64,000 bases of DNA from assembly GCA_013150955.1 (NCBI GenBank), contig JAADJD010000010.1:18205-82204 (forward strand), in the 5' to 3' direction. This stretch comes from Calditrichota bacterium (GTDB lineage Bacteria > Calditrichota > Calditrichia > RBG-13-44-9 > J042). The notes beneath the pieces were generated by a model. That model had not been told where the DNA came from and did no database searches. It saw only the letters and a list, made by a program, of their open reading frames with translations. The position numbers and the translations under genes were made by a program. Positions 62,610 to 64,000 of the stretch are shown here, in pieces (the stretch's first letter is position 1; each line of letters begins with the position of its first letter).

Positions 62610-62956
62610 GGGAGATCGGGAATATTTGTTCGACATGTTGGAGGCTTGCCGCAGAATTCAACGGTATCTTTCTTCCATCACTTATGAGGATTTTTTGCAG
62701 GATGAACAAAAGCAGGACGCTGTAGTCCGCAATCTCGAAATCTTAGGAGAAGCTGCGAAAAAAGATCAGTGCACCCATACAAAAGAGATATCCGAGCGTG
62801 GATTGGAAGAACATAGCCAGAATGCGTGATAAATTGATCCATTTTTACTTTGGGGTTCAATTGGAACTTGTATGGGCCGTTTCTACCTGTGATATTCCGA
62901 CTTTAGAACGTGATATCACTCGCATTTTAATTAAAGAAGGTTGGGATAAAGCCTAA
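62602..62956 (+). pseudogene. HEPN (DUF86) ribonuclease toxin, frameshifted at an A6 tract
   Basis: It starts ATG 62602 (MRRGDREYLFDMLEACRRI), a normal HEPN opening, through AVVRNLEILGEAAKK. After the six-A run at 62758-62763 the frame fails: reading on gives an unrelated tail stopping at 62829. Dropping one A restores the family C-terminus KISAPIQKRYPSVDWKNIARMRDKLIHFYFG...VWAV to the TAA at 62954-62956. That part contains the catalytic Arg-x4-His (RDKLIH). It is therefore either an inactivated toxin, a phase-variable tract, or a sequencing error. The intact MNT antitoxin is adjacent. Confidence 0.85.
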
Positions 62957-62989
62957 TTCTGTTGATCGGAAAAATCGCCACTGTGCTGA

Positions 62990-64000
62990 AAATCTAACTT
63001 GCGGGAAGACTACCGACTCTGGAGAGTCGGGCTACAAATTTTAGCCCCGCTCTCTGTGGGGTGCGAACGATATCGGGCTGCCCCCCACAAAGTGGAATTA
63101 ACGACTCGAAGTGTTGGGCCACAGCTCAGTTGGCAGTTTGCAGTTCGCACTGGTAGCCGCAGGCTTTGTTTCAGTCAGCAGTCTCCAATTGGCAGTAGGC
63201 ACGGGTAGCCGCAGGCTTTGTTTCAGTCAGCAGTCTCCAATTGGCAGCAGGCATCGGTAGCCGCAGGCTTTATGCCTGCGGTATTTTTTCCTGCCAGGCG
63301 TGGTAAGTGGCAAATAAGTCCTCCCGCAAAGCGGGAGGACTACCGACTCTGGAGAGTCGGGCTACATATGGTAGCCCCTCTCTTTGGAGCGGGTGCAAGC
63401 GACAGCGAGCTGGAAAATTCCCGTAAAGCGGAACTGACGATTTGGAGATCGGCTACAGATCAGTTGGCAATCGGCAGTGTGAAGTAATCAGGGGCAATCG
63501 GGAAGGTGGGTGGGTAATTTTCAAAGTACGTGGAAAGATTGTTTTTTCGTAAACCGCTGAAGCGGTTTGTGAGTTCTGCGGTAACCGCACGACACCGGCC
63601 TGAAAGGCCGGTGTTAATGAATGCTGGATCAATTGTTCATTGTAAGGTACAGCCGTTTGCAGCTGGCAGTACGCACTGGTAGCCGCAGGCTTTACGCCTG
63701 CGGTTTTTTCTGACAGGCGCGGTAAGTGGCAAATAAGTCTTCCCGTAAAGCGGGAAGACTACCGACTCTGGAGAGTCGGGCTACAACTGGTATCTCCACC
63801 CTCCAGAGCGGGTGCGAGCCGGAAAATTCCCGTAAAGCGGAACTGACGATTTGGAGATCGGCTACAGATTAGCTGGCAGGGTGTCGTTTGCCATGGGCAA
63901 AATATATCTAATTTTTAAACATCTTAATTTTCAATTTTCCAATCTTCCATTCGTATCCATTCGTGTGATTCGTAGGAAAAAAAGTTGCAGGCACCGGTAG
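62990..64000. repeat. Composite hairpin/heptamer island, mostly inverted, running off the window
   Basis: Modules in reverse order to the islands at 48-55 kb: GTCCTCCCGC-AAA-GCGGGAGGAC (63318-63340), GTCTTCCCG-TAAAG-CGGGAAGAC (63737-63759), CCGACTCT-GG-AGAGTCGG, AACCGCT-GA-AGCGGTT, ACACCGGCC-TGAAA-GGCCGGTGT, and CCGCAGGC-TTTAT-GCCTGCGG, with a 47 bp unit duplicated near 63150-63250. 63760-64000 is an inverted copy of 47847-48093. Open frames here are artefacts. Confidence 0.85.

Noticed and set aside
62758..62764. Programmed -1 frameshift at AAAAAAG in the HEPN gene
   Set aside because: A -1 slip from the reading frame does not lead to the conserved C-terminus; a +1 shift (or loss of one A) is needed, for which no standard signal is visible.

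Overview
The window looks like chromosome from a Gram-negative, respiring, probably heterotrophic bacterium. It encodes a TonB-dependent outer-membrane receptor, a periplasmic YfiR-like protein, SCO/CuA respiratory proteins, superoxide dismutase and thiol peroxidase, beta-oxidation enzymes and the mevalonate route to isoprenoids. That mixture, with a selenoprotein SelD and moderate G+C, would fit an FCB-group lineage such as Calditrichota. This placement is inference and low confidence: no rRNA or tRNA gene is visible. No insertion sequence with a transposase, phage or CRISPR array was seen.

Layout. 1-3.2 kb (minus): a truncated BNR/VPS10 propeller protein and a secreted S9 peptidase. 3.7-10.1 kb (plus): TonB receptor, YfiR-like protein, hybrid histidine kinase with a CHASE8-like sensor, and a secreted five-bladed-propeller enzyme, followed by a convergent MarR regulator. 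11.0-18.8 kb: an Rrf2 Fe-S regulator divergent from a respiratory cluster. The cluster has two heme-copper subunit-I proteins (one lacking the oxidase tyrosine, one with a CuB histidine replaced), a 48-residue membrane peptide, a CuA subunit II, a membrane-anchored SCO protein, and a cytochrome b/ferredoxin/MvhD-like fusion. 19-23 kb: a VapBC-like pair, a methyltransferase, a MocA-like nucleotidyltransferase and a selD read through an in-frame UGA with a bSECIS-like hairpin. 23.3-28.2 kb: mvaD, phosphomevalonate kinase, an HMG-CoA reductase/mevalonate kinase fusion and idi. 28.5-38.9 kb: BioY, a GAF/fRMsr protein, a hendecad coiled-coil protein, sodA divergent from tpx, SDR-nuoB, pepA-redoxin, a CpsB-type phosphatase and ETF-quinone oxidoreductase. 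39.3-43.0 kb: an AbiE-like pair, then aroF-pheA. 43.5-47.3 kb: thiolase and FadJ. 48.7-52.8 kb (minus): epimerase, cysC, PHP phosphoesterase, sat. 54-62.9 kb: a nucleotidyltransferase module, acyl-CoA synthetase, SCP2-CoA transferase fusion, carbamoyltransferase plus SxtJ, and an MNT/HEPN pair whose toxin is frameshifted.

Non-coding DNA is dominated by two repeat systems. The first is a dispersed ~165 bp element with imperfect inverted ends (CCCAGATTATGCATTA... / ...TAATGCATTATTTGGG), present in about 15 full or partial copies in both orientations, nearly always between genes. The second is a composite of short perfect hairpins with compensatory arm changes, interleaved with a degenerate ACTGCCN heptamer. 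Four AT-richer toxin-antitoxin-like modules sit among these repeats. One composite island carries a 116 bp MITE-like element that takes the place of a hairpin module.

Functional reading. The strongest system-level candidate is the 11.0-18.8 kb respiratory cluster: a predicted NO reductase-like enzyme under an Rrf2 (NsrR-like) sensor, with a pair of GGAC-N6-GTCTATT sites at its promoter. Acyl-CoA synthetase, FadJ, thiolase and ETF-QO would feed quinone from fatty acids. The mevalonate operon supplies isoprenoids. Sat and CysC make PAPS, with a PHP enzyme that may remove the by-product pAp.
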